Origin: Roseovarius albus
GTDB taxonomy: Bacteria > Pseudomonadota > Alphaproteobacteria > Rhodobacterales > Rhodobacteraceae
Assembly (NCBI RefSeq): GCF_900172335.1
Contig: NZ_FWFX01000007.1
Span: 124,001 to 188,000 of the forward strand
Direction: 5' to 3'
DNA length: 64,000 bases
Shown: piece by piece, positions 8,049-16,964 of the stretch
Layout: each line of letters opens with the position of its first letter
How positions within the stretch are numbered: position 1 is the first letter of the stretch
The notes under the pieces: model-generated
Told to the model about the DNA's origin: nothing
Seen by the model: the letters and a program-made list of their open reading frames with translations, nothing else
The model's database searches: none
Position numbers and translations under genes: made by a program

Positions 8049-9041
8049 TCAGGTGGTCTGCATATCCAGCAGAACAGCGCCTGTGCGTCCAGACGTCATT
8101 ACGGCGTCTTGGGCCTCGGCGCAGCTCTCCAGTGGATATGTTGTGGCGATGGCGGGCTGTAAGGCGCCGTCACTCAAGGCTTGATGCAATCGCACGATGG
8201 CGGCGGCGCGTTCAGGGGCCGGAAGAATGTAAATCAGGGTGATGTCAATCTTGAGGGCCTTGAAGAGATAGGGTCCAAAAGGCAGCTCTGGCGTCAGAGC
8301 CTTGCCCGACCCATAGGTGGCAACGGTGCCCAGTGGTTTCATCACCTCGGCCAGTAAGGCAGCATTGGTGCCAAATTCGACCTCGATAGCGCGATCTACC
8401 CCTCCGTTGCTGAGGTCCATGATCTTCTGTGGCAATTCGGGATCATTGTAATCCAGCACATGCTCGGCCCCCGCAGCTCTCACGCGATCATTGCCACTTG
8501 GCGAGGCTGTGGCGATCACGGTGGCACCGGCCCATTTGGCCAGTTGCACGGCATTATGACCGACGGCACCAGCGCCGCCAGAAATCAGCAAGGTTTTTCC
8601 TGTTACATCACCACCACCAAAGACAGTTTGCGTAGCGGTCAGACCGGGGATGCCAAGGGTGGCCCCGGTCTCAAGCGAGACATCCTCGGGCAGGGGAACG
8701 GCCTGTTCCGCTGGCAGGGCGATGTATTCGGCGGCGGTGCCGAATGCGCGCTGCCATTGGCCGTTGTAGATCCAGACTCGCTGCCCAATCCGAGATTGAT
8801 CAACGTCATCGCCAACAGCTTTAATCACACCGGAGCCATCGGAATGTGGGATGATCTGGTCAAAGGCGGGCTTGGTGACGCCGGGACGGGTACCTGCACG
8901 CGCCTTGGAATCAGACGGGTTTACGCCAGAATAGGCAAGCCGAACCAGCACTTCACCAGCAGCTGGGCTTGGAGTATCCACTGTTGCAAGTTCCAGAACG
9001 TCGGCCGCAGGGCCAAAACGGGAATAGTGCATGGCGCGCAT
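8049..9041 (-). CDS. NADPH:quinone oxidoreductase-like protein (zinc-free MDR)
   Basis: This 330-residue medium-chain reductase resembles zeta-crystallin and quinone oxidoreductases. It has the YSGVNPSD entry motif, GxGRxxG-like substrate loop (SRIGQRVWIYNG), and the nucleotide-binding stretch ISGGAGAVGHNAVQLAK. The cysteine ligands of zinc alcohol dehydrogenases are absent, so it is a zinc-free member that would reduce quinones or enones with NADPH. It is cytoplasmic. The gap to the phosphoesterase gene upstream (9059) is only 17 bp, so it may be cotranscribed with that gene and irr. The substrate is not known. Confidence 0.87.
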   Translation of the reverse strand: MRAMHYSRFGPAADVLELATVDTPSPAAGEVLVRLAYSGVNPSDSKARAGTRPGVTKPAFDQIIPHSDGSGVIKAVGDDVDQSRIGQRVWIYNGQWQRAFGTAAEYIALPAEQAVPLPEDVSLETGATLGIPGLTATQTVFGGGDVTGKTLLISGGAGAVGHNAVQLAKWAGATVIATASPSGNDRVRAAGAEHVLDYNDPELPQKIMDLSNGGVDRAIEVEFGTNAALLAEVMKPLGTVATYGSGKALTPELPFGPYLFKALKIDITLIYILPAPERAAAIVRLHQALSDGALQPAIATTYPLESCAEAQDAVMTSGRTGAVLLDMQTT

Positions 9042-9058
9042 TGAGTAATCCTTTGAGA

Positions 9059-9868
9059 TCAGGTGGTTGCGGGCGTTACGCAGTGATCTGCAGAGCAGAA
9101 TGGAGTGAACTGTATGTTTAGACCTTCGGACCGGATGTCAATCACCCCAAGATCGGGTGCCTCGGGTGCGGGGTTAAAACTGTCCCAGTCCCATGCCGGC
9201 ATTGGTGGTGGGGCTTGATACAGTACGGATCGGATACTGGTATACGGTAGGCCGTTGAAGCAACCTGTGACGGGACGGTGAACATGCCCGCAGAACACAT
9301 GCTTGACCATCGGATATTGGGCAAGAATCTGCATGAGATTCTCACTGTCTTCCAGTCGATCTGGGTCCAACATCGGCAAGTCCAGCGGGACAGGGGGATG
9401 ATGCAGGGCGACGGCGCAGGGCGTATCTGTGCGTTCAAGTATGCCTTTGAGCCAACGCAGTCTTTCAGCGCACAGCTCCCCGCTGTCGGCGCCTGTCTTG
9501 AGGCTGTCGAGGCAGATCAAGCGTAGGTTTGGCAGATCAACCGTGTATTGCGCGAAACCAGATTGAGCACTGTCCGGTAGGGGCATGTATTGCAAAAACA
9601 AGGTGCGCTTATCGTGATTGCCGGCCATCGGAAGCCAGGGCATGGGCAGGGCGTCCAGCGCCGTGCGAACTGCTGTGTAATTTTCGACTGTGGCCGTTTC
9701 TACCATATCTCCAGTAATCATACACAGGGCCGCATCGGCATAATGTTGGGTGATGAATTCTATTGCTGCGTTCAGCCGGGCAATGGGGTCGTGCCCCAGA
9801 ACCAAGTTCTGAAGATCAAAATGTAGATCGCTGAGCCATAGTATGCGCGTGCTTAACTTAGCGCTCAT
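9059..9868 (-). CDS. Calcineurin-like metallophosphoesterase (CpdA/class III cyclic-nucleotide PDE type)
   Basis: This 269-residue protein has the full dimetal phosphoesterase signature in order: WLSDLHFD, ITGDMVE, MAGNHD, LHHPPVP and CGHVHR. The arrangement is that of the class III 3',5'-cyclic nucleotide phosphodiesterases (CpdA, GpdQ). It could hydrolyse cAMP or glycerophosphodiesters. Its ATG overlaps the stop codon of irr by 4 nt, so its translation is coupled to that of an iron-responsive regulator. The quinone oxidoreductase gene follows closely. Whether the coupling has a regulatory meaning is not established. Confidence 0.87.
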   Translation of the reverse strand: MSAKLSTRILWLSDLHFDLQNLVLGHDPIARLNAAIEFITQHYADAALCMITGDMVETATVENYTAVRTALDALPMPWLPMAGNHDKRTLFLQYMPLPDSAQSGFAQYTVDLPNLRLICLDSLKTGADSGELCAERLRWLKGILERTDTPCAVALHHPPVPLDLPMLDPDRLEDSENLMQILAQYPMVKHVFCGHVHRPVTGCFNGLPYTSIRSVLYQAPPPMPAWDWDSFNPAPEAPDLGVIDIRSEGLNIQFTPFCSADHCVTPATT

Positions 9869-10293
9869 TTCCGCCGCAAGCGGATGACAACATCAACTTT
9901 GGAAATTTCCGTGCCCTCAGGGGCATCCGGCAGCTGTACGATTTCCAACTGATCCGCAGGGGCGTCCGACAAGCTGTTGTCGTCTTCCCAGTAAAAGTGA
10001 GGGTGATCATGTGTGTTGGTGTCAAAATAACTTTTTGAGCCGTCGACTGTGACTTCTTGCAATAGACCCACATCGCAGAAGGCTCGCAATGTATTGTACA
10101 CGGTTGCAAGCGAAACACGCTCTCCGGATTCATTGACGGAAGCGAATAGGCTCTCTGCGGTGACGTGGCGATGTTGTCCATCACCAACCAACAAAGAGGC
10201 AAGTGCAACTCGCTGACGGGTAGGGCGCAGGCCCGAACCAGTTAGCCATTCTATTTCACGAAGTGTTGCTTGTGAGGGTATCACGGGCTTCAT
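9865..10293 (-). CDS. irr: Iron response regulator Irr (Fur superfamily)
   Basis: This 142-residue Fur-family regulator has the winged-helix signature LRPTRQRVALASLL, the recognition helix region VSLATVYNTLRAF, and a histidine-rich metal/heme segment NTHDHPHFYWED about residue 93. The Irr branch keeps this H-x-H element and lacks the C-terminal CxxC zinc site of Fur, as here. Irr represses or activates iron and heme genes in alphaproteobacteria and is itself unstable when it binds heme. Its position divergent from fabA-fabB-fabI is a common roseobacter arrangement. Which targets it controls cannot be read here; I saw no clear iron-control element in the 165-bp intergenic region. Confidence 0.87.
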   Translation of the reverse strand: MKPVIPSQATLREIEWLTGSGLRPTRQRVALASLLVGDGQHRHVTAESLFASVNESGERVSLATVYNTLRAFCDVGLLQEVTVDGSKSYFDTNTHDHPHFYWEDDNSLSDAPADQLEIVQLPDAPEGTEISKVDVVIRLRRK

Positions 10294-10458
10294 CCATTTT
10301 AGTCACAATAGATATTGGACCTGCTTTACAGGAATTTCAAATGAAAATCGCATAGCATATATAAGGGGATAATGACCGGTCGGGCTTGCAACGAGGTTTT
10401 GACGGGTGCTAGAGGAAGCGGTAAGATGATGACCCGACTACAGAAAGGCGTGCTCTGA

Positions 10459-10971
10459 ATGGCCGAATATCCAAGCAGTTTCGACAAAGAAGAATTGCTG
10501 AAATGTGCCCGAGGGGAGTTATTTGGCCCCGGAAACGCCCAATTGCCCGAACCGCCCATGCTTATGATGGATCGGATCACCGACGTCAGCGGTGATGGCG
10601 GCGAGAATGGCAAAGGACATATTGTCGCAGAGCTGGATATCACACCGGCCCTTTGGTTCTTTCCATGCCATTTCCCCGGTAACAATGTGATGCCCGGCTG
10701 TCTGATGGTGGACGGCCTGTGGCAGCTCACCGGCTTCAATCTGGGTTGGCGTGGCTGGCAGGGGCAAGGCTTTGCCCTTGGTGCGGGTGAGGTCAAACTC
10801 TCCGGGATGGTGCGCCCGGATCGAAAGTTGGTGACCTATCACATAGATTTCACCCGCGTGATTGATCGCAAGCTGAAAATGGGTGTTGCCAACGGCGTCG
10901 TGAAAGCCGACGGTGAGGTTGTCTGCGAAGTGCGCGATATGAAGGTCGGGCTGGCGCAGGCAGCAAGCTGA
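10459..10971 (+). CDS. fabA: 3-hydroxydecanoyl-ACP dehydratase/isomerase FabA
   Basis: FabA dehydrates 3-hydroxydecanoyl-ACP and isomerises the trans-2 product to cis-3-decenoyl-ACP, the entry to unsaturated fatty acids. This 170-residue protein has the usual length. The active-site His71 lies in FPCHFPGNNVMPG and Asp85 in MVDGLWQL, matching His70 and Asp84 of E. coli. It is the first gene of fabA-fabB-fabI, 43 bp before fabB. The ATG is preceded by AAAGGCG about 10 nt upstream. This is the anaerobic, oxygen-independent unsaturated fatty acid route. Confidence 0.95.
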   Translation: MAEYPSSFDKEELLKCARGELFGPGNAQLPEPPMLMMDRITDVSGDGGENGKGHIVAELDITPALWFFPCHFPGNNVMPGCLMVDGLWQLTGFNLGWRGWQGQGFALGAGEVKLSGMVRPDRKLVTYHIDFTRVIDRKLKMGVANGVVKADGEVVCEVRDMKVGLAQAAS

Positions 10972-11014
10972 AGACTGGCGCCGGAGATCTAACCGGACAC
11001 TAAGGAGTGGGCGC

Positions 11015-12244
11015 ATGCGTCGTGTTGTTGTAACCGGATTGGGAATTGTTTCGAGCATTGGCAATAATGCCGAAGAAGTGGTGGCTTCGCTCAAGGCGGG
11101 TCGCTCGGGAATTACTGCCAATGAATCCATGGCAGAACATGGGTTCCGCAGTCAGATCGCTGGTGCATTGGATATTGATGTGTCTGAACACATCGATAAA
11201 CGCGCATTGCGGTTTATGGGACCAGGCGCGGCCTATGCCCATATCGCGATGGGGCAGGCGATTGCCGACAGTGGATTGAGTGAAGACGTCATTTCCAACC
11301 CACGTACAGGCTTGGTTGCTGGCTCTGGTGGACCATCAACATCAGCGATGCTGACCGCACATGAAACTGTAAAGAAAACCGGTGCAACCAAACGGATCGG
11401 ACCCTTTGCTGTGCCAAAATGCATGTGCTCGACCATCTCGGCGAACTTGGCGACAGCCTATAAGATCAAAGGCATCAATTATTCGATCACCTCGGCCTGT
11501 TCGACCAGTCTGCACTGTATCGGCAATGCGGCCGAGCAGATCATGATGGGCAAGCAGGACGTGATGTTTGCCGGCGGCGGTGAAGAATTGGATTGGACAC
11601 TGTCGTGTCTGTTTGATGCGATGGGCGCGATGTCGAGCAAATATAATGATACGCCAGCGAAGGCCTCGCGCGCGTTTGATGCAGATCGCGATGGATTCGT
11701 GATTTCTGGCGGTGGCGGCATTCTGATTCTAGAAGAGCTGGGGCATGCCAAGGCGCGCGGCGCGAAGATTTACGCTGAGGTCACAGGTTATGCAGCCACA
11801 AGTGATGGCCACGATATGGTGGCTCCATCCGGTGAGGGTGGCGAGCGTGCCATGCGACTGGCATTGAGCCAGCTGCCAGAGGGTCGCAAGGTAGGTTACA
11901 TCAATGCTCACGGCACAAGCACGCCGGTTGGTGATGCAGGTGAGGTCGCGGCCGTGCGCCGGATCTTTGGCGAAGGTAACGTGCCGCCGATCAGTTCGAC
12001 CAAGTCGATGACTGGCCACGCACAAGGCGCAGCCGGCGCGCTTGAGGCGGTGTTCTGCCTGCTGGCATTGCGCGATGACTTTATCATTCCTTCGATCAAT
12101 GTCGAAACTCTTGATCCAGAGCTGAACGCAGAAGAAATCGCGACAGTTCGGGTGGATGATGCGGGGCTCGATACGGTTATGACAAACAGTTTTGGCTTTG
12201 GCGGGACCAACGGGTCGATGCTGCTGAGCAAATATCACGGGTAG
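11015..12244 (+). CDS. fabB: 3-oxoacyl-ACP synthase I FabB
   Basis: FabB condenses acyl-ACP with malonyl-ACP and elongates the cis-3-decenoyl intermediate made by FabA. The 409-residue protein shows the nucleophile Cys162 in SACSTSLHC and the two catalytic histidines His299 in NAHGTST and His335 in MTGHAQG. Pairing with FabA and the sequence around the active site place it with FabB and not FabF. The ATG at 11015 follows TAAGGAGTG at a normal distance. fabI begins 8 nt after its stop, so the two are one transcription unit. Confidence 0.95.
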   Translation: MRRVVVTGLGIVSSIGNNAEEVVASLKAGRSGITANESMAEHGFRSQIAGALDIDVSEHIDKRALRFMGPGAAYAHIAMGQAIADSGLSEDVISNPRTGLVAGSGGPSTSAMLTAHETVKKTGATKRIGPFAVPKCMCSTISANLATAYKIKGINYSITSACSTSLHCIGNAAEQIMMGKQDVMFAGGGEELDWTLSCLFDAMGAMSSKYNDTPAKASRAFDADRDGFVISGGGGILILEELGHAKARGAKIYAEVTGYAATSDGHDMVAPSGEGGERAMRLALSQLPEGRKVGYINAHGTSTPVGDAGEVAAVRRIFGEGNVPPISSTKSMTGHAQGAAGALEAVFCLLALRDDFIIPSINVETLDPELNAEEIATVRVDDAGLDTVMTNSFGFGGTNGSMLLSKYHG

Positions 12245-12251
12245 AATTCAT

Positions 12252-13043
12252 ATGACAAAACCAATGCAGGGCAAGCGCGGGCTGGTAATGGGCGTGGCCA
12301 ATGATCGGTCGATCGCCTGGGGGATTGCCAAGGCGCTGCACGACGCAGGTGCAGAATTGGCGTTCACCTATCAGGGTGAGGCTTTTGGAAAACGGCTGGA
12401 GCCTTTGGCGCAAAGCGTTGGCAGCGACTTTATGGTGGATGCGGATGTTACCGATGATGCGTCGCTGGACCGCGCGTTTGACGAATTGGCTGCCCGTTGG
12501 CCGACGATTGATTTTGTGATCCACGCCGTGGCCTATTCGGACAAGTCCGAGCTGACCGGCCGGTTCCTGAACACATCACGTGCAAATTTCAAGAACTCGA
12601 TGGACATCAGTGCTTATTCCTTCATCGAAGTGGCGCGTCGCGCTTATCCGATGATGAAGGAAAATGGCGGCTCGCTGACTACATTAACGTATCAAGGCTC
12701 TAACCGTGTTGTGCCGAACTATAACGTCATGGGTGTTGCAAAGGCAGCCTTGGAGGCGGCGACGCGGTACTTGGCAAATGATTTAGGGCCGGATGGTATT
12801 CGTGTGAACGCCATTTCGCCGGGCCCGATGAAGACGTTGGCCGGGGCGGCGATTGGTGGGGCACGCAAGACCTTCCGTCATACTGAAGACAACGCGCCGA
12901 TGCGAGCCAACGCTACCTTGCAAGCCATTGGCGGCACCGCAGTCTATCTGGCGTCAGACGCCGGAGCCTGTACATCAGGTGAAATTATCCGGGTTGATGG
13001 TGGTTTCCACGTGTTAGGGATGCCGCAACAAGATAATCTTTAA
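12252..13043 (+). CDS. fabI: Enoyl-ACP reductase FabI
   Basis: FabI reduces trans-2-enoyl-ACP with NADH at the last step of the elongation cycle, and is the target of triclosan-type inhibitors. This 263-residue SDR protein has the atypical FabI cofactor motif GVANDRSIAWG, the two active-site tyrosines Tyr147 (LTYQGS) and Tyr157, and Lys164 in the Y-x6-K arrangement. The C-terminal GxxxxVDGG-like motif (IIRVDGGFHVLG) is present. It is the third gene of the fab operon and follows fabB by 8 nt. Confidence 0.95.
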   Translation: MTKPMQGKRGLVMGVANDRSIAWGIAKALHDAGAELAFTYQGEAFGKRLEPLAQSVGSDFMVDADVTDDASLDRAFDELAARWPTIDFVIHAVAYSDKSELTGRFLNTSRANFKNSMDISAYSFIEVARRAYPMMKENGGSLTTLTYQGSNRVVPNYNVMGVAKAALEAATRYLANDLGPDGIRVNAISPGPMKTLAGAAIGGARKTFRHTEDNAPMRANATLQAIGGTAVYLASDAGACTSGEIIRVDGGFHVLGMPQQDNL

Positions 13044-13119
13044 ATTGCAGGTGGATTGATCACCGATTGGTCCGCTTTGTGCCTTATTCTTGCCATTTGT
13101 GAGTCGCAGCGTCAGAATT

Positions 13120-13431
13120 ATGGATTTTCGACGCACCAGCCCTGAGCAAAATTATGACCGCTTCCTCGCGCGCGGAAAACGCGCGCGCAAGTGGGCCAGT
13201 TTGACAATGTTCGTGATGACCGGTGCCGCTTTGACTGCTATCTGGCAAGAAAAACGTCTGGCGCCACCGGTTCATGATGGCATGCAGGTGACCGCGGTCA
13301 AAGTGCTTGAATTGATAGAAAGTTCTGAAGGTGCCAGGAGCTTTGTGACTGCCGCTGTATCGAAAATCTCCGACAATAGTGACCGCAGTGGATCCCCAGT
13401 CACCGCCGCATTATTGAAGCTAAGACAGTAA
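13120..13431 (+). CDS. Small membrane-anchored protein of unknown function
   Basis: A frame of 103 residues starts at the ATG at 13120 (MDFRRTSPEQNY); a TTG ten codons earlier is also open. Residues about 22-42 (ARKWASLTMFVMTGAALTAI) form one likely transmembrane helix after a basic stretch, so the N-terminus would be cytoplasmic and the remaining 60 residues periplasmic. I recognise no family. It lies 77 bp after fabI on the same strand. No clear ribosome binding site precedes the ATG, which lowers confidence in the start. Confidence 0.5.
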   Translation: MDFRRTSPEQNYDRFLARGKRARKWASLTMFVMTGAALTAIWQEKRLAPPVHDGMQVTAVKVLELIESSEGARSFVTAAVSKISDNSDRSGSPVTAALLKLRQ

Positions 13432-13541
13432 ATACTTACCAGCAATAGATTTTGTTTCCTGCAGTATTAGGCAGGCTTGAACTTGCTTTGCGTCGAGATG
13501 TTTAGTTCATCGCTCAGGTGTTTCAAGCAGACTTATAATTC

Positions 13542-14411
13542 TCAGAACCATTGCCCAGGTTCTATCACTCCCAAATCAAGCAATTGACGTGAATCCCACT
13601 CAAACAGAATGGAGTTCTGCCATTTTAATGTGTTAATATAACAGGAAGATCCCGGGTTTCTCTTGAGCGCCTTGGCTACCCGAAAGGACATGATTGCGGC
13701 CGTGAGATTGTGATGCCAAGGGCAAGCATAGGTGTTGTACTCTTCACTGTTGAAAGTGTGATTTTCGCGCAAGACCAATCCAGGTTGCGATTTGAAGAGG
13801 GCAATCCGGTCTATTTTGCGGCGAGCTTGGGGAACGTGTTCTTCAAATCTCCAGCGTAGTCCACCATGAAAGTCCAATTGCCGCTCTTTCGGGTGATTAT
13901 GATTGGCTGGGTCAAGGCGGGCCAAGGCGTAGTAGCCGGACTTATCCAGATGCGCTGTTTCCAAAGAAACGGCATTGGGGAATTGGATCAAATCTTCGGC
14001 GTACAGATCGACAACGTAGCAAACCATGGCGTCGCGCCGCTCTTCAGTATGAAAAGCCAACATTTCGCCAATCGTGCGAGTTTCGCAAAACGGAAAGAAC
14101 AGGTATTCGGCGTTGAAGCAGTAATACATCCAAGTGCTCGGAAACGCCGTGATCATCTGGTTGACGACAGAAGGTACATCGTGGGTTTGCGCCAAATCGT
14201 GATCTATGCGATGGATTTTACCTGACAGTTCTTCAGACAATTCAAAACTCTCAGGCATGAACACCAGGATTGGATTGAAGCCGCTGTTCAAGTGATGCCG
14301 AACGGTCGTGTCGATCTCGACTTCATCTTCAACGAAGATCATTGCAATGGGGGCTTTGACAGAAACTTGATTCTGCGAGGATAAAAAAGCATTCAAACTG
14401 CTGTGATGCAT
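13542..14411 (-). CDS. Conserved hypothetical protein, possibly glycosyltransferase-like
   Basis: This 289-residue protein resembles the glycosyltransferase family 2/92-like proteins of roseobacters: the start has AMIFVEDEVEIDTTVRHHLN and FNPILVFMP, like the opening beta-strand and helix of GT-A folds, and a region around WMYYCFNAEYLFFPF corresponds to where such enzymes have their D-x-D or DADEF element. The acidic metal motif itself is not seen there. A second conserved stretch is YVVDLYAED. The role is therefore uncertain: it may be a degenerate transferase or an unrelated protein. It is divergent from miaB, with about 120 bp between starts. Confidence 0.6.
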   Translation of the reverse strand: MHHSSLNAFLSSQNQVSVKAPIAMIFVEDEVEIDTTVRHHLNSGFNPILVFMPESFELSEELSGKIHRIDHDLAQTHDVPSVVNQMITAFPSTWMYYCFNAEYLFFPFCETRTIGEMLAFHTEERRDAMVCYVVDLYAEDLIQFPNAVSLETAHLDKSGYYALARLDPANHNHPKERQLDFHGGLRWRFEEHVPQARRKIDRIALFKSQPGLVLRENHTFNSEEYNTYACPWHHNLTAAIMSFRVAKALKRNPGSSCYINTLKWQNSILFEWDSRQLLDLGVIEPGQWF

Positions 14412-14531
14412 TCGATGATCCCGTGATGTGTGTCGTCAGATTTGGCTATATCGTCTTGCATTGCAAGTCACCCCCTATCTGATGTAGGCAGTCGCCCTGA
14501 AACCGTGAACAGAGACCCGGGGCGCAGACGC

Positions 14532-15854
14532 ATGTCCGAAGCGAAGAAACTGTATATCAAAACCTATGGCTGTCAGATGAACGTCTATGACAGCGAACGC
14601 ATGGCCGAGGCGCTGGGCGGGGCCGGGTATGTCGAGACAAAGACCCCCGATGACGCGGATATGATCTTGCTCAATACCTGCCACATTCGCGAAAAAGCCG
14701 CAGAAAAGGTGTATTCCGAGCTTGGGCGTTTCAAGGGTTTAAAGGCGGAAAAACCGGATTTGAAAATCGGCGTGGCGGGCTGCGTGGCTCAGGCCGAAGG
14801 CGAGGAAATCATGCGCCGCCAGCCTCTGGTTGACTTGGTGGTGGGGCCGCAAAGCTATCATCGTCTACCTGAGATGGAGGCGAAGACACAAGAAGGTGTC
14901 AAGGCGCTTGATACGGAATTCCCCGAAGAGGACAAGTTTGAGCGCCTGAAGTCGCGCCCCAAGGCCAAACGTGGACCAACTGCATTTTTGACAGTGCAGG
15001 AAGGCTGCGACAAGTTCTGCGCCTTTTGTGTTGTGCCCTACACGCGCGGGGCCGAGGTAAGTCGTCCGGTAGATCGCATCCTGACCGAAGCCCGTGATCT
15101 GGTCGAACGCGGCGTGCGCGAAATTACTCTGCTGGGGCAGAACGTGAATGCCTATCACGGGGCAGGGTCTGATGGGAGCGACAAAACCTTGGCACAGCTC
15201 ATCTGGGAGCTGGATAAGATCGATGGGCTAGAGCGCATTCGTTTCACCACGAGCCATCCGAACGACATGGATGATGCGCTGATTGAAGCACATGGCACCT
15301 GTAATAAGTTGATGCCTTATCTGCATCTGCCGGTACAGTCAGGAAGCGACAAAATTCTTAAGCGGATGAATCGCAGCCACACAGCTGAAAGCTATCTGCG
15401 TTTAATTGAACGTATCCGTGAAGCGCGCCCGGACATCTTGATGTCGGGGGACTTCATTGTGGGCTTCCCTGAAGAGACAGAAGAGGATTTTCAAGCCACA
15501 CTCGATCTCGTGGAAGAGGTTCGGTATGGCTACGCTTATTCATTCAAATACTCGACGCGGCCTGGGACCCCGGCGGCTGAACGTCCATTGGTGGATGAAG
15601 ATGAAGCATCCGAGCGCCTACAACGCCTTCAGGCTTTGATCACGCGAGATCAACGGGCCATCCAAGATGAAATGGTTGGACGTGAGGTAAAGGTGTTGTT
15701 CGAGAAACCTGGTCGTTTCGAAGGCCAGATGGTCGGAAAATCAGAATACCTTCATGCCGTCCATGTTGATAAGGCGAATGCTGCGGCAGGTGATTTGTGT
15801 GCTGTTAGAATTGTGGAATCAGGAACGAATTCTCTCAAGGGGATACTTGCCTAG
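14532..15854 (+). CDS. miaB: tRNA-2-methylthio-N6-dimethylallyladenosine synthase MiaB
   Basis: MiaB methylthiolates i6A37 in tRNAs reading UNN codons. The 440-residue protein has its three domains in order. The N-terminal UPF0004 domain carries Cys14, Cys50 and Cys84, which bind the auxiliary cluster. The radical-SAM core has Cys159, Cys163 and Cys166 in [10 protein letters not shown]. The C-terminal TRAM domain ends near SGTNSLKG. I chose the ATG at 14532 (MSEAKKLY) because the family begins just before TYGCQMN; 34 upstream codons are open but have no support. Confidence 0.95.
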   Translation: MSEAKKLYIKTYGCQMNVYDSERMAEALGGAGYVETKTPDDADMILLNTCHIREKAAEKVYSELGRFKGLKAEKPDLKIGVAGCVAQAEGEEIMRRQPLVDLVVGPQSYHRLPEMEAKTQEGVKALDTEFPEEDKFERLKSRPKAKRGPTAFLTVQEGCDKFCAFCVVPYTRGAEVSRPVDRILTEARDLVERGVREITLLGQNVNAYHGAGSDGSDKTLAQLIWELDKIDGLERIRFTTSHPNDMDDALIEAHGTCNKLMPYLHLPVQSGSDKILKRMNRSHTAESYLRLIERIREARPDILMSGDFIVGFPEETEEDFQATLDLVEEVRYGYAYSFKYSTRPGTPAAERPLVDEDEASERLQRLQALITRDQRAIQDEMVGREVKVLFEKPGRFEGQMVGKSEYLHAVHVDKANAAAGDLCAVRIVESGTNSLKGILA

Positions 15855-16041
15855 CGTCAAATTTGCCAGTTTTCTGCGCTGAACCCCGATTCTTCGCGAA
15901 TAATCCATTTTATTTTTGGATTTTTAGCCCCGGTATATTATGCGGGGCTCCATTGGTGGCATTTACATTTCTGTGATGATGTGGGTCATGCCATAGGTGG
16001 TGTTGCGAATTTTATGCGTCAGCATGTGGGAGTGGTGAAAT

Positions 16042-16812
16042 ATGTACATGGTAAACACTGAAGCAAATCGGCAGTACAAGAATGCTGCGAAAGCACTAAC
16101 AATGACAGTCGTTCTGGTCGCCGGAACAGAACTAAGTATTGCAGGGAATTTGGAAGAGATTGCCGAACCGACCGTGCTCGCCCCTGCTCCTGCAACGGAA
16201 CTCGACCTTAATGGTTTCTATGCAGGCGGAAGCTTGGCTTATGCCTTTGGGCAAGATGATGAAGTTGGGCATACAGACCCGAATGGAAGGTTTGTGGCAA
16301 ATGCCGGCACCTTTGAACCAGAAGGTTTGAACTATGGGCTGCGCTTAGGTTGGCGCAATAATTTACCTTTGCCCAGTGGCGGCAGGTTGTTCGTTTATGG
16401 TTTCGAGTTGGGATATGACTTTTCGGATATCGAAGATTCATTTTCGACAGCAGCATATGATGCGTCGACCGAAATAGAGAGTGTCCTCTCGCTAAAGTAC
16501 AAAGGCGGGATCACCAACTCTAAAAAGAATACGCTTTTTTATACGACACTAGGCTATATTAACACTGAATTTGATTATGATGTGAATGGCGCTACCGGTG
16601 GCGACACGATCGCTCTGAATGGGAGCGACAACCAAGGCGGCTTAGTATTTGGCCTGGGGGTTGAGCGCGCGATCAATCAAAACCTCTCTGCTTTGTTGGA
16701 ATGGGAATACAACTACATCAACAGCTTCACACTACGCGACAGTGCTGGTGCAAGTACGGTCGTGACCCCGAGTTTCAATAATATTCGTTTAGGGCTGAAC
16801 TACAGCTTCTGA
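16042..16812 (+). CDS. Outer membrane beta-barrel protein (Omp25/opacity-like)
   Basis: This 256-residue protein looks like an eight-stranded outer membrane barrel of the OmpA/Omp25 kind. A hydrophobic N-terminal segment (KALTMTVVLVAGTELSIAG) is the likely signal peptide. The mature part begins with a strand NGFYAGGSLAYAFG and ends in NNIRLGLNYSF, with a terminal Phe as in BAM-recognised barrels. Alternating hydrophobic residues and Gly/Tyr-rich turns run throughout. A structural or porin-like role is inferred; no specific function is known. It lies between miaB and phoH on the same strand but with about 190 bp upstream, so it probably has its own promoter. Confidence 0.75.
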   Translation: MYMVNTEANRQYKNAAKALTMTVVLVAGTELSIAGNLEEIAEPTVLAPAPATELDLNGFYAGGSLAYAFGQDDEVGHTDPNGRFVANAGTFEPEGLNYGLRLGWRNNLPLPSGGRLFVYGFELGYDFSDIEDSFSTAAYDASTEIESVLSLKYKGGITNSKKNTLFYTTLGYINTEFDYDVNGATGGDTIALNGSDNQGGLVFGLGVERAINQNLSALLEWEYNYINSFTLRDSAGASTVVTPSFNNIRLGLNYSF

Positions 16813-16964
16813 AACGGGGTCTCTGGAATTATTTAAATAGCGCATCCGGTTAAAATGGTCGGAAGTTTTTGTCCGACTTTTTCATGGCGAGGCGCATTGC
16901 CTCTTGCGCTGACAAGCACAACTTGGCACGATTTCATCAAGGACCTCGTTTTAAGGAGATAGGA

